64,000 nt of DNA from Candidatus Obscuribacter sp. (GTDB taxonomy: Bacteria; Cyanobacteriota; Vampirovibrionia; Obscuribacterales; Obscuribacteraceae): NCBI GenBank assembly GCA_021772095.1, contig JADYXR010000159.1:1-64000 (forward strand), written 5' to 3'. Below the pieces are notes generated by a model, which had not been told where the DNA came from, did not search any database, and saw only the letters and a list, made by a program, of their open reading frames with translations. Shown here piece after piece: positions 25,996-35,013 of this stretch; positions within the stretch are counted from its first letter, which is position 1, and each line of letters starts with the position of its first letter. The translations under genes were made by a program, and so were the position numbers.

Positions 25996-26433
25996 TTACG
26001 CCGATGGCTGCGGAGATTTTCTGTCCAGGAACTTTTGCAGAATGATAGCGGCAGCTTGTCGGTCAACAATGTCTCGGTTTCGTCCGGTATTGACACCTTG
26101 AATAGTCAGTGTGCGGATCGCCGAGACTGTCGACAATCGTTCGTCTTCATAAACGATAGGCAAACCAGTGGCGCGCGCCAATTTACTGGCAAAGGAGCGC
26201 ACTTTATCAGCTTGTTCGCCGGACGATCCGTCCATGTTCAGCGGCAGCCCGACAACTATCTGCGTGGCGCCATGCCTTTCGGCAATCTGTTTGACATGCT
26301 CAACATCGAGCTTGGCGTTTTTGCGCTCGATGGTTTCGAGCCCAGCGGCGGTTACGCCGAGTAAATCGGCGATTGCGACACCAATGCGTTTGTCGCCAAT
26401 GTCAAGTCCAATAAGTCTAGGTTTGTCGCTCAT
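25996..26433 (-). CDS. ruvX: Putative pre-16S rRNA nuclease / Holliday junction resolvase-like YqgF
   Basis: A 145-residue RNase H-fold protein of the YqgF/RuvX family, implicated in 16S rRNA 5' maturation and in transcription antitermination. The family signature GLDIGDKRIGVAIAD is at the N-terminus with its catalytic Asp. VVGLPLNMDGSSGEQA and YEDERLSTVSA (catalytic Glu) follow. The distal Asp is in RDIVDRQAAAIILQ. Length is typical. The start is ATG 26433. A longer frame upstream adds 11 non-conserved residues. It is divergent from sixA with an 80-nt gap and convergent with the histidine kinase, with a short tandem repeat between. Confidence 0.93.
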   Translation of the reverse strand: MSDKPRLIGLDIGDKRIGVAIADLLGVTAAGLETIERKNAKLDVEHVKQIAERHGATQIVVGLPLNMDGSSGEQADKVRSFASKLARATGLPIVYEDERLSTVSAIRTLTIQGVNTGRNRDIVDRQAAAIILQKFLDRKSPQPSA

Positions 26434-26513
26434 TGATTTAATATTACCGCAGGTGGAACAATCCATACAGATCGATTTTGGCGTTTCGCCTGCGCCGTTA
26501 ATATGAGGTTGGC

Positions 26514-27014
26514 ATGAAAATCTATCTTGTCAGGCATGGCATCGCTGTCGAGGGGCTGGTTCGCGGTATAACGCGGGATTCCGAGCGTCCTTTGACCGAC
26601 GAAGGCATTACTGAGATGAAAGTGGTGGCACGCGGGCTCAAGCTCATGGGCGTGTCTCCTGACCTGGTTGTGGCGAGCCCGCTGGTGCGCACAAAACAGA
26701 CTGCAGACATTATTCAGACCGAACTGGGCGGCGAATTGACGACTTGCGATGCGCTGACGCCTGGTGTGACCTCGGGAAATGTTTTCAAATTCTTGAAAAA
26801 GTATCCGAACTCGCACGAAATTTTTCTGGTCGGACACGAACCTGACATGGGCGAGCTGGTCAAAGAAATGGTCGGCGCCGGATTTGAATTTACTTTGCCA
26901 TTTCAAAAGGGCGGAGTTTGTTGTGTCGAGGTGGCTGATTTGCCACCAACAATGCCCGGCATTCTCAAATGGCTGATTACGCCTAGGATTTTTACATCGC
27001 TACTGAAAGCATAA
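26514..27014 (+). CDS. sixA: Phosphohistidine phosphatase SixA-like
   Basis: The 166-residue histidine phosphatase has the RHG motif at the N-terminus (YLVRHGIAVEG, His8 the nucleophile) and the second catalytic His in LVGHEPDMGEL. ASPLVRTKQTADII supplies the phosphate-binding Arg. These proteins remove phosphate from phosphohistidine in phosphorelay or PTS proteins. The ATG has GAGG 5 nt upstream. The next gene, an ADP-ribosylglycohydrolase, begins 24 nt downstream, so the two are probably co-transcribed. The physiological target is unknown. The large histidine kinase nearby could be one, but that is speculation. Confidence 0.88.
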   Translation: MKIYLVRHGIAVEGLVRGITRDSERPLTDEGITEMKVVARGLKLMGVSPDLVVASPLVRTKQTADIIQTELGGELTTCDALTPGVTSGNVFKFLKKYPNSHEIFLVGHEPDMGELVKEMVGAGFEFTLPFQKGGVCCVEVADLPPTMPGILKWLITPRIFTSLLKA

Positions 27015-27038
27015 CGCTTTTGCAACTGAGGAACCCCG

Positions 27039-27968
27039 GTGGAATTGATCGAACGCTATCGAGGATCTTTGTTCGGACTGGCGATTGGCGATGCTCTGGG
27101 CGCACCCGTGGAATTTCAAGAAGTCGGATCGTTCGAGCCTGTTGTAGATATGCTCGGTGGCGGCGTGTTCCGGTTGCGACCTGGCGACTGGACTGATGAC
27201 ACATCTATGGCACTTTGTCTGGCTGAGAGTCTGATCGATTCGCGCGGATTCAATCCTGCCGATCAATTGGAGCGATACCTCCGGTGGTATCATCAGGGAC
27301 ATCTCAGCAGTCAGGGGTGGTGCTTCGATATCGGCACTGTTACGCGAAAAGCTTTGTTGAATTACGAGAGTACGAAACAACCTCTCGCCGGAATCGATGA
27401 AGAACGCGCTGCCGGCAACGGTTCGCTCATGCGCCTTGCGCCTGTGCCGTTAGCATTTGCGAATCAAGAAACGCAAGCGATGGATCTTGCTGGTGACAGT
27501 TCGCGTACCACGCATTCAAATAAACTTTGCATCGACGCGTGCAGATATTTTGCGTCATTGATTGTTGGTGCATTGCAAGAGGCAAGCAAAGAGCAGTTGC
27601 TGTCAGCGAAGTTTACACCGGTCAAAGAATATTGGCAGCACCGTCCGCTTGCTCCTGAAATTGAAGAGATTGCGCTCGGTTCGTTTAAAACAAAGGAGCC
27701 GCCCGACATTCAAGGCAGCGGCTATGTGGTGCAAAGCTTGGAAGCCGCTCTCTGGGCTTTTCACAAAACAGATAACTTTAGAGATGGTTGTTTGCTGGCA
27801 GTGAATTTGGGCGACGACGCTGATACCACGGGCGCCATCTATGGGCAACTCGCCGGAGCTTTCTATGGCGAGAAAGAACTGCCCGAAGAGTGGCGATCCA
27901 AACTAGCTATGCATGATGTAATCAAAAAATTTGCGGACAAACTTTTCGCGCTGGCACTGACGATGTGA
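27039..27968 (+). CDS. ADP-ribosylglycohydrolase family protein
   Basis: A 309-residue ARH/DraG-type enzyme, which removes ADP-ribose from proteins (DraG from nitrogenase reductase Arg) or hydrolyses related ADP-ribosyl compounds with two Mg2+ ions. Conserved metal-binding blocks are visible: GLAIGDALGAPVEF at the N-terminus, GDWTDDTSMALCLAESL near 48, GNGSLMRLAPV near 127, and NLGDDADTTGAIYGQLAGAFYG near 250. The start is GTG with GAGGAA upstream. It follows sixA closely. No ADP-ribosyltransferase gene is seen in the window. A protein with PARP-type fingers lies 12 kb away but lacks a catalytic domain. Confidence 0.92.
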   Translation: MELIERYRGSLFGLAIGDALGAPVEFQEVGSFEPVVDMLGGGVFRLRPGDWTDDTSMALCLAESLIDSRGFNPADQLERYLRWYHQGHLSSQGWCFDIGTVTRKALLNYESTKQPLAGIDEERAAGNGSLMRLAPVPLAFANQETQAMDLAGDSSRTTHSNKLCIDACRYFASLIVGALQEASKEQLLSAKFTPVKEYWQHRPLAPEIEEIALGSFKTKEPPDIQGSGYVVQSLEAALWAFHKTDNFRDGCLLAVNLGDDADTTGAIYGQLAGAFYGEKELPEEWRSKLAMHDVIKKFADKLFALALTM

Positions 27969-27999
27969 TCGAGTGCCTGGTTTTTCATTGCATTAGATA

Positions 28000-28108
28000 G
28001 TCAATGCACCACTTAATCAATCACGAGCAAATCAGTGCAACAGCTAATCGATGCACCATTTTATCGATGCATTTTATCGATACAGCTGTTTTATCAATGC
28101 GCCAGTTT
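28000..28108. repeat. Degenerate ~16-nt tandem repeat downstream of the ADP-ribosylglycohydrolase
   Basis: Five to six diverged copies of a unit close to ATCRATGCACCANTTT (for example at 28047 and 28093) lie between two convergent genes. Copies are 13-17 nt long and partly separated by unrelated bases. Confidence 0.6.
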
Positions 28109-28110
28109 CT

Positions 28111-30057
28111 CTATTGAACCGCGGTGTTGTCGCTCGGGCGAATCCAATGATATAGAACAAAAGATCCGGACTGCGTCACCTTCTTAAAGCCGGCGCGATT
28201 TTCGAAATCTGCTGCATCTGTTGCTTTTGTGATTACATAGGCTTTTGGTCGCAAGCTGATTTCGTGCTGCACTTCACCGCCAGTGATGTAGTCGTAGATT
28301 GGCTTACCGTTGGCGTCATGCGTTGGAGTCGGTGCAGTGGTTTCACTGACTGATGGTTTCGCGCCTTCCGTTCCAAACAACCCAAAGAAGTTGACTATCG
28401 GTGGTTGCGACTGTCCAGCAACTCCGGTGTAGCGCTTAGTTCCTTTGATTGGTCGTTCTTGAGCGGGCGAGAGAACTGTATGTCTGTGAGTGTAAAACGG
28501 CAGAGAAGGCAGGCGAGCTTTGTACACAAAAATCGGTTCGTCGGAAGCAGCTGCAAAGCGGGCAATGTCGGGAAGACCTTGTTCCTTCTGTGCGGAGTAA
28601 GCCGCACCGCCTTGGAGTCCGTAAAAGCCTGCCACGCCAATGGTGGCAACTGCCAAAACAGCGACACCCCAGACGCGTCGTCCCATCGCAATCAGCGCAG
28701 TGGCAGCGGCGAACGCGAAGAACTGAGCGACAATATAACCGCCTACAATTCCTGAGATGTTTTCCGGGGCCCGGCGAATCATTTTTACGATCATCGGTTC
28801 GACAAATGTGGCGATACCGTAGGCGGCGGCGAGCACCGCGATCGGAATCAATAGTCTTCTCAATTTAGAAGCGTTGAGGGCGCGATCGATTTCTATACCG
28901 AGCAAGATTGCCAGTGCGGGAAACGCTGGAACTGTATACGCAAGCAGCTTCGAAACACTGGCGCTGTAGAAGACAACCGTGATGATCGCGAAGCAAGCAG
29001 CGAAGAGTGCCAGGTCTTGTTTGGCGTCCAAATTGCGGTAGATGTTGAGAATGCTCCAGCGTGATTTAGCTGGAGCAATTGATGCGCCGCTGGCAGCCGA
29101 TAGAGACGCTGTCGATGGCACCGCATCAGGTGCACCAGGTTTGAATGTGTTGTAGAGCGCTTGAGGCAAGAAGGCGGTCCAGGGAAACAATCCGCCGCCG
29201 ACGGCAGCCAGGTGATACCACCACGCGCCTTTGTGACCACTGACGATATTCGTGAATCGTTGGAAGTTCTCCATGACGATGAAGCACGTGAAGTATTCGC
29301 CTTTGGTGACCATGGTTTCAATTACGTACCACGGCAATGTGATTGCGGCAGCAAGCAGAGCTCCCCAATGCGGTTTGTAGAATTTGAATGCTTCGATCAA
29401 ATTGCGGCGAATCAAGTGATACGCCGCAAGGATGATGACGGGCAATACGATGCCGACCGGACCTTTGGTCATCGCAGCACAGGCAAGCAATACGTATCCT
29501 ATATAAGCGAATGAAACCCGTTTCTCACGGAAGCCGGTAAAGAAGCAGAACAGTGCACCCGCGATGCAGGCTGACAGTGTCATGTCACCCAGACCAAGGC
29601 GACCGGTCACCGTATATAGTGGTGCAGTGACGAGAACAGCGGCACCGATTAAACCGGCGCGCATGCTTACGAATTTATTGAGCATGCAGTAAGTTGCGGC
29701 GACGAGAACTGAACCGCATGTGGCTGAGAAAAAGCGAGCAGCAAATTCGGTGGTGCCGAATAAGTAATAGCAAATCGCTGTCGCCCAGTAGTGCAGCGGC
29801 GGCTTGGTGTAGCGAATATCGTAGTTGAGAGTTGTGGTGATCCAGTCACCGGTTTCAAGCATCTCTCTGGCTGGTTCGGCGTAGAAGCATTCGTCCGGGT
29901 TGAACAGCGGGAAATCGCCGAGTCCAACGAAGAAACAAGCAGCCGCGACTCCAAAAACGAGTGATACCACCAGCAGTTCTTTACCGATTTTAGTTTCAGG
30001 CGGCGCAACTTGATGCTGCCTGTTCTGACGATCGGTTTTCAGGGTTCCTGATGACAT
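28111..30057 (-). CDS. ArnT/PMT-like membrane glycosyltransferase (GT83 type)
   Basis: A 648-residue polytopic membrane protein with about 12 hydrophobic segments and a soluble C-terminal part. The first external loop has the GT-C catalytic pattern FNPDECFYAEPAREML followed by GDWITTTLNYDIRYTKPPL, as in ArnT and related enzymes. These transfer sugars such as aminoarabinose from a polyprenyl phosphate to lipid A or other acceptors on the periplasmic face. The donor and acceptor here are unknown. The ATG has AAGGAG 6-7 nt upstream. It lies just after the asparagine synthase gene. A GT2 polyprenyl-phosphate glycosyltransferase gene nearby could supply its donor. Confidence 0.9.
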   Translation of the reverse strand: MSSGTLKTDRQNRQHQVAPPETKIGKELLVVSLVFGVAAACFFVGLGDFPLFNPDECFYAEPAREMLETGDWITTTLNYDIRYTKPPLHYWATAICYYLFGTTEFAARFFSATCGSVLVAATYCMLNKFVSMRAGLIGAAVLVTAPLYTVTGRLGLGDMTLSACIAGALFCFFTGFREKRVSFAYIGYVLLACAAMTKGPVGIVLPVIILAAYHLIRRNLIEAFKFYKPHWGALLAAAITLPWYVIETMVTKGEYFTCFIVMENFQRFTNIVSGHKGAWWYHLAAVGGGLFPWTAFLPQALYNTFKPGAPDAVPSTASLSAASGASIAPAKSRWSILNIYRNLDAKQDLALFAACFAIITVVFYSASVSKLLAYTVPAFPALAILLGIEIDRALNASKLRRLLIPIAVLAAAYGIATFVEPMIVKMIRRAPENISGIVGGYIVAQFFAFAAATALIAMGRRVWGVAVLAVATIGVAGFYGLQGGAAYSAQKEQGLPDIARFAAASDEPIFVYKARLPSLPFYTHRHTVLSPAQERPIKGTKRYTGVAGQSQPPIVNFFGLFGTEGAKPSVSETTAPTPTHDANGKPIYDYITGGEVQHEISLRPKAYVITKATDAADFENRAGFKKVTQSGSFVLYHWIRPSDNTAVQ

Positions 30058-30131
30058 TGTTTGCTCCTTGAACTTGCAGCCGACTCTCGTCAGTCTGTGT
30101 TAACCGGCATGAGTGCCGGAATCCGTGAGAT

Positions 30132-32129
30132 TCAACGACCTGGCGGATGAGCCGCGGATGGCGCGGTGAGAACCAAATTGTTTTCGGCGGCACAGCCCAC
30201 ATGTGAGCTGGCCGAGCCAAAGAATTTATGCCACCATCTCTGGAACATGATGAGCGTCCACAATTCCTTGCGGCGGTCAGCGCGTCCTTCGTAGTGATCT
30301 GTGAGCAATCTATTTAGATAAGTCCATTCGAAAATGCCCTGGCGTTTGATGTAGCCTTCTTCCAAAAATTCATCGACGAGAACTTTGAAATCGCCTTTAA
30401 GCCACTTCGCCACAGGAATGCCGAAGCCTTTCTTTTGTCGGTTGATGATGTTATCTGGAAGGAACGGTGAGAGCGTTTTCTTGAGCAAATATTTCGTCGT
30501 GAGGTTATTCACTTTCATCGAAGTTGGAAGTGAGAGGGCAAACTCGGCGACCGGATGAGCGAGAAACGGCATGCGCGCTTCCAGCGAAGTAGCCATTGAC
30601 GCCCGGTCCGCTTTGACCAATAGTTGATCGGCAAGGAAGCAGCTGGTATCTAGGCGCATGGCTGCATCAATTACGTTGGTATCGCCCTTGATGGTTTGCA
30701 TCAACCATCTGGTTTCAGCCAGCTTATTGACCAGATCGTCATGCGTCTGGTATGCCGCACTGCCGGCGGTGCCGAACGCGGATGACTTAATCAAGCCACT
30801 TTGCATAGCAATTGGAATCGAACCCATCCACTTAAAGTGGCGGACCATTGTTTCTTCTTCTGCAGACGAGATGAACCGTTTCAGTTTGTAGTCGAAGCTC
30901 AAATTGTTCAACGACACGGGCAACGAGTTAATCAGCGGCGCGAAAACGCCCTGCCTGAGCGCTGTCGGCATTGCTCTCCAGATTGCTGCCAATCGATGAG
31001 CGAAGTAAGTCGGATAACCGCCGAACAATTCATCGCCACCTTCACCGGATAGTGCGACCGTGACATTTTGTCTGGTCATCTTCGAGAGGAAGTAGGTCGG
31101 CAGAATCGATGCGTCTGCAATCGGCTCATCAAGCACGGTCCAGAGTTCTTCCATCATGGACAAAGCTAATTCCGGAGTGAATGTTGCCTTGTGATGTTCC
31201 GTGCCGACGTGTTTTGAAACTTGTTCTGCGTAATCTGATTCATCAAACGATTGATCCGGAAAACCGATTGAGAAAGTTTTCAACGGCTGCGAACTGTGGC
31301 GTGCAGCCAATGCTGTCACACCGGATGAATCGATACCGCCGGAAAGAAAAATACCGAGCGGCACGTCGGAGATCATTCTGAGTTTGACGGAACGATCGAG
31401 AAGTTCGAGCAAACGTTCGCTCGCTTCTTGTTCCGAAATCTTTATTTGTTTGACTTCGGGCGACCAGTATCGTTCAATTTTGACCTGCCCACCTTCGATC
31501 AACATATAGGAAGCGGGTGGGAGTTTATGAATACCTTCGAACATGGTGCTCGGAGACGGCACATATTCGAGCGACAAATATTCTTGCATCGCTACAGGAT
31601 TGAGCTGCCGTTTTGCGCTTGGGTGAGACAGAATCGTTTTGATCTCAGAACCATAAAAGAATTTGTTGTCGAAGATCGCCCAGTGCAGCGGCTTTTCGCC
31701 CATGCGATCGCGGGCGACGAATAGTCGTTGTTTGGTTTCATCCCAGATTGCAAATGCAAACATGCCGTCGAGATATTGCACGCAATCGACACCGTACTCT
31801 TCATAGAGATGAACGATTACTTCAGTGTCGGATTTGGTGCGGAACGTGTGACCGAGTGACAGGCAGCGTTCGCGAAGTTCCTGAAAGTTATAAATCTCAC
31901 CGTTGAATACGATCCAGACATTGTTTTCTTCGTTTGCAATGGGCTGTTGACCGGAAGAAAGGTCGATTATCGAGAGTCGAGTCATGCCCAGTGCGGCTGG
32001 ACCGATGTATTTCATGCCTCGTTCGTCAGGTCCACGATGATGGATGCTGCGGCACATCTCGGCGAGATGCGGCTCACGAGGGTCTAGTTCTGCTCCGCTA
32101 AGATTGAGGTAACCGGCGATTCCACACAC
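30132..32129 (-). CDS. asnB: Asparagine synthase (glutamine-hydrolysing)
   Basis: The 665-residue enzyme has an N-terminal glutaminase domain whose nucleophile is Cys2 (CGIAGYLNLSG) after removal of the initiator. HHRGPDERG and the FNGEIYNFQELR segment complete that domain. The synthetase domain has the ATP-binding PP-loop LSGGIDSSGV and SGEGGDELFGGYP. It amidates aspartate, or in envelope gene clusters an amino-sugar or peptidoglycan-like substrate. The start is GTG, with GGAG 12 nt upstream, and lies within a 14-bp palindrome. The C-terminal 30 residues are non-conserved. The ArnT-like gene follows 74 nt downstream on the same strand. Confidence 0.93.
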   Translation of the reverse strand: MCGIAGYLNLSGAELDPREPHLAEMCRSIHHRGPDERGMKYIGPAALGMTRLSIIDLSSGQQPIANEENNVWIVFNGEIYNFQELRERCLSLGHTFRTKSDTEVIVHLYEEYGVDCVQYLDGMFAFAIWDETKQRLFVARDRMGEKPLHWAIFDNKFFYGSEIKTILSHPSAKRQLNPVAMQEYLSLEYVPSPSTMFEGIHKLPPASYMLIEGGQVKIERYWSPEVKQIKISEQEASERLLELLDRSVKLRMISDVPLGIFLSGGIDSSGVTALAARHSSQPLKTFSIGFPDQSFDESDYAEQVSKHVGTEHHKATFTPELALSMMEELWTVLDEPIADASILPTYFLSKMTRQNVTVALSGEGGDELFGGYPTYFAHRLAAIWRAMPTALRQGVFAPLINSLPVSLNNLSFDYKLKRFISSAEEETMVRHFKWMGSIPIAMQSGLIKSSAFGTAGSAAYQTHDDLVNKLAETRWLMQTIKGDTNVIDAAMRLDTSCFLADQLLVKADRASMATSLEARMPFLAHPVAEFALSLPTSMKVNNLTTKYLLKKTLSPFLPDNIINRQKKGFGIPVAKWLKGDFKVLVDEFLEEGYIKRQGIFEWTYLNRLLTDHYEGRADRRKELWTLIMFQRWWHKFFGSASSHVGCAAENNLVLTAPSAAHPPGR

Positions 32130-32139
32130 TGATCAGTGT
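32126..32139. promoter_or_regulatory. Perfect 14-bp palindrome over the asnB start codon
   Basis: ACACTGATCAGTGT is a perfect palindrome that includes the GTG start (32127-32129) of asnB on the minus strand. It may be an operator or a translation-affecting stem. It may also be chance, since it contains only one six-base core, TGATCA. Confidence 0.35.
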
Positions 32140-32314
32140 CTCCAGACGTATATACCGATGATTTCGATGAATCCAAGTATCTGCTTCCTTCATAGGTAGG
32201 TTCATTAGTGGTACCTCATGTGACGCTTCTGTGATACCTCCAAACGACCGCCTGGCGCACTATTTGAGCGCGATTAGAAGTTTTCAAGGTAACAGTGTTG
32301 CAAGCCATGGTTAA

Positions 32315-33406
32315 ATGACCGACATGCATAGCCTACAAACTACACCAACAATCGCATACCGCTCCGGTCAGACCGTTGTCCCTCAAGGGGTCCCGGGTTT
32401 CCTCAACGCGCCTGATACCAAATCAGTCGACGTCTCGCTCATCATTCCGGTGTGCAACGAAGAAGACACACTTCAAGCGTTGTATGACCAAACGATTGAT
32501 GCACTCACGAAGATCGGCTGTACATGGGAATTGATCTTCATCGATGATGGTTCGACGGATAACTCGTATGAGATCATCAAACAATTATGGATGAAAGACT
32601 CCACAGTTCGAGTGATCAAATTTGCTCGCAACTATGGGAAAACGCCTGCTCTTTCAGCAGGTCACGACTATGCACGCGGCAAAATTCTGATTCACATCGA
32701 CGCTGATTTGCAGAATGACCCTAAAGACATATGCCGACTACTGGACAAGCTTAATGAGGGCTACGACGTCGTTAGCGGATGGCGGAAAAAACGTCACGAC
32801 GAACTTTTCCTGCGCTTGATTCCATCGTGGATCGCTAATCGATTGATTTCAAAAATGACCGGCGTCAAGCTCAGCGACTATGGCTGCTGCTTGAAGGCTT
32901 ATCGCCGTGAAGTAATTCAAGATGTTCGCCTGTATGGTGAAATGCACCGCTTTGTTCCAATCTATGCAAGCTGGCTTGGTGCCAAGGTTGTAGAGATTCC
33001 CGTTATCCACCACCCACGTCGTTTCGGCAAATCGAAATACGGCATCTCGCGAACATTCAAAGTTGTTCTCGATTTGATTACCGTTACCTTTATGTCGAAC
33101 TATTTGACGAAACCGATTTATGTTTTCGGTTCCGCCGGACTTGTGTCCCTACTCGCATCCCTCGCTGCTTTTACGTGGATGGTGGTACTTCGGCTTTATT
33201 ACAACACCCACTTTATCGATACACCACTGCCGGTGCTAACAACCATGTTGTTCGCTGTCGGCGTGCAATTGATCTTGATGGGATTGATGGCAGAACTGTT
33301 GATTCGTACTTATCACGAGTCGCAGGACAAGCGCACATACAACATCAACACTGTGCTTGAATCTGAATCTTTTGCGCCGAACGAAAACGCTACGGACTCA
33401 AAGTAA
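32315..33406 (+). CDS. GT2 polyprenyl-phosphate glycosyltransferase (DPM1/ArnC-like)
   Basis: The 363-residue protein has an N-terminal GT-A domain with SLIIPVCNEEDTL, FIDDGSTDNSYEI, the metal-binding DADLQNDP, and SGWRKKRHDE. This is the dolichyl-phosphate mannose synthase/ArnC pattern that charges a polyprenyl phosphate with a sugar. Two C-terminal transmembrane helices (about 255-280 and 295-320) anchor it to the inner membrane. It is divergent from asnB. Function with the neighbouring ArnT-like transferase is plausible: one makes the lipid-linked sugar and the other moves it to the acceptor. No clear ribosome-binding site precedes the ATG. A second ATG lies three codons in. Confidence 0.9.
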   Translation: MTDMHSLQTTPTIAYRSGQTVVPQGVPGFLNAPDTKSVDVSLIIPVCNEEDTLQALYDQTIDALTKIGCTWELIFIDDGSTDNSYEIIKQLWMKDSTVRVIKFARNYGKTPALSAGHDYARGKILIHIDADLQNDPKDICRLLDKLNEGYDVVSGWRKKRHDELFLRLIPSWIANRLISKMTGVKLSDYGCCLKAYRREVIQDVRLYGEMHRFVPIYASWLGAKVVEIPVIHHPRRFGKSKYGISRTFKVVLDLITVTFMSNYLTKPIYVFGSAGLVSLLASLAAFTWMVVLRLYYNTHFIDTPLPVLTTMLFAVGVQLILMGLMAELLIRTYHESQDKRTYNINTVLESESFAPNENATDSK

Positions 33407-33464
33407 TTCGCGATTCAAGTTCAAACTAATTCGCGATCCAAGTTCGAAGTTATTCGCGATTCAG
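33404..33464. repeat. 23-nt tandem repeat starting at the GT2 stop codon
   Basis: Two full copies (33404-33426, 33427-33449) and a partial third (33450-33464). Each begins [TA]ATTCGCGAT and runs into CAAGTTC. The first copy includes the TAA stop of the glycosyltransferase gene. Confidence 0.8.
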
Positions 33465-33475
33465 TTTGTGTTGGC

Positions 33476-34198
33476 TTAGCTTTGATGGTCAATTAATTTC
33501 AACTGCAGCATCGATAATTCGTCTGCTTCAGTTCTGAGCTTTCGTCTCATCAATTCATCAATGAGAATCGAAGTGCAATCCGAAGACCCGGTCGCAGCGG
33601 GCTTGATCATCGACAAACATTGTTTCGACATTTGCTCTAAATGCTCGATGCTTTCTGCTGTTTTCAAATCGTACAATTGATTTTGAAATTCGGAAGACTT
33701 TGCTGCCGATTCGATTTTCACCGTCGTTGTATGGTGGTGAGGCAGCCCGCGTCGCAGCGCCACCATGGTTTGGCGTTGCCCGGCAAGGTTGAGCAAGAAA
33801 CCTGTAGAGATTAGTAAACTGGCGAAATCGAATCTGAACGCCAATATGAAAAATGCTAATCCTCCCCAGATTACAATCGACGGCAAGAACAATGGCGTTA
33901 GGACTTCCTTGCGATTGGCAAAACCCAGCCGACTGACCATGTTCATGTACAATTTGCCCGCATAAAATTGTGCCGACCAAATCACAAGTGCAGAAACACA
34001 TGCAGTGACAAAAGTTACCGCTCCTCCGGTAGGATAAGATAGCAGGAAAAATTGCACAGGAGCCGCGATGCAGACTGCTCCTAAAACTGTCATCACTATA
34101 AAAAACATAGTCGAAGTGGCTGTTCCAATCGCGAGGTAATTAGCAAAACGAATTCGTTTGGCTATCACTGGAGTTTTTGCGTCAGTCAGGAGTTTCAT
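33476..34198 (-). CDS. Membrane protein of unknown function, paralogue 1
   Basis: A 240-residue protein with four hydrophobic segments (about 22-45, 50-75, 98-120 and 122-142). A soluble C-terminal domain of about 75 residues follows. It contains [TS]AE[SN][FI][DE]HLEQ, DCTS[IK]L[IV]DELM and EADELSMLQLKLID. I do not recognise the family. It is a tandem paralogue of the next gene upstream (13 nt gap), sharing the C-terminal domain most clearly. Both lie downstream of a DUF6159-like membrane protein on the same strand, probably in one operon. Confidence 0.75.
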   Translation of the reverse strand: MKLLTDAKTPVIAKRIRFANYLAIGTATSTMFFIVMTVLGAVCIAAPVQFFLLSYPTGGAVTFVTACVSALVIWSAQFYAGKLYMNMVSRLGFANRKEVLTPLFLPSIVIWGGLAFFILAFRFDFASLLISTGFLLNLAGQRQTMVALRRGLPHHHTTTVKIESAAKSSEFQNQLYDLKTAESIEHLEQMSKQCLSMIKPAATGSSDCTSILIDELMRRKLRTEADELSMLQLKLIDHQS

Positions 34199-34211
34199 TT
34201 TCGATCTGTCC

Positions 34212-34976
34212 TTACTGATCTATCAGTTTCAACTGCAAGGCTGACAGATCATCGGCTTCCTTGTTCAGTTTGCGTTTCATCAATTCATCGACGAGCTTCG
34301 AAGTGCAATCCACTGTCGGTGTGTTGACAGGCTTGAGCACGGCCAGACAATCTCTCGAGAGCTGCTCGAGATGATCGAAGTTCTCCGCTGTTTGCAGCGC
34401 TAGAAGCCGATCGACAAGTTCTCCGGATGTCTTCTCTGGTGATTTCTTCTTCGTCGTTTCGATTTTGACCGTTTCTGCCTCGGGATTGTTTCTGAGTTTC
34501 TTCATCCGATGCTGTTGTCCAAGAATGAACGATGAGACTCCTCCAATAACGAATATGTTGCTGATTACGCTCCCCATCCACGTCCAGCCGAATGCGTATG
34601 TGAACTGCCAGGTCGCCCAGGCAAGTAGCATAGTTGTGCCGAGGAAGATTGGCGTCAACGCTTCTTTCTGCGTACTGATGCCGCACTTGGCGGCAAATCG
34701 GGTTAGTAGCGAAATAGAAGTGCGACCGAGCAAATAGTGACCGGACCAGATAAAGACCATTGCTGCGAAAACTGCGGACAGCGACAATACCGGCGCTGAG
34801 CGACCGCTGTAAGTCCAGATGATGTAGCCCACTTGAAACGCTGAGGCCGGCACCGTGAAAAAGAATGACGCCGGATAACAGGCGAGCATGCCGAGCGCAA
34901 AATTCCCAGCGAACTTCGCGGCAAGATGGTTGCGCGGCGAGGCGATCAGCTGTTGCCCATTGGAAATTAATCGCAT
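34212..34976 (-). CDS. Membrane protein of unknown function, paralogue 2
   Basis: The 254-residue protein has the same layout as its downstream neighbour: four membrane helices in the first 155 residues, then a basic-acidic linker (EAETVKIETTKKKSPEKTSG) and the shared C-terminal domain (TAENFDHLEQLSRDCLAVL, DCTSKLVDELMKRKL, DDLSALQLKLIDQ). The paired Cys residues in that domain are conserved between paralogues. The family is unknown to me. The gap to the upstream DUF6159-like gene is only 37 nt. The pair most likely arose by tandem duplication. A function in the envelope with the neighbour is an inference from position only. Confidence 0.75.
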   Translation of the reverse strand: MRLISNGQQLIASPRNHLAAKFAGNFALGMLACYPASFFFTVPASAFQVGYIIWTYSGRSAPVLSLSAVFAAMVFIWSGHYLLGRTSISLLTRFAAKCGISTQKEALTPIFLGTTMLLAWATWQFTYAFGWTWMGSVISNIFVIGGVSSFILGQQHRMKKLRNNPEAETVKIETTKKKSPEKTSGELVDRLLALQTAENFDHLEQLSRDCLAVLKPVNTPTVDCTSKLVDELMKRKLNKEADDLSALQLKLIDQ

Positions 34977-35013
34977 CGCGACGAGTTCAATGACCTATTT
35001 ATCGAGTTGTTCG

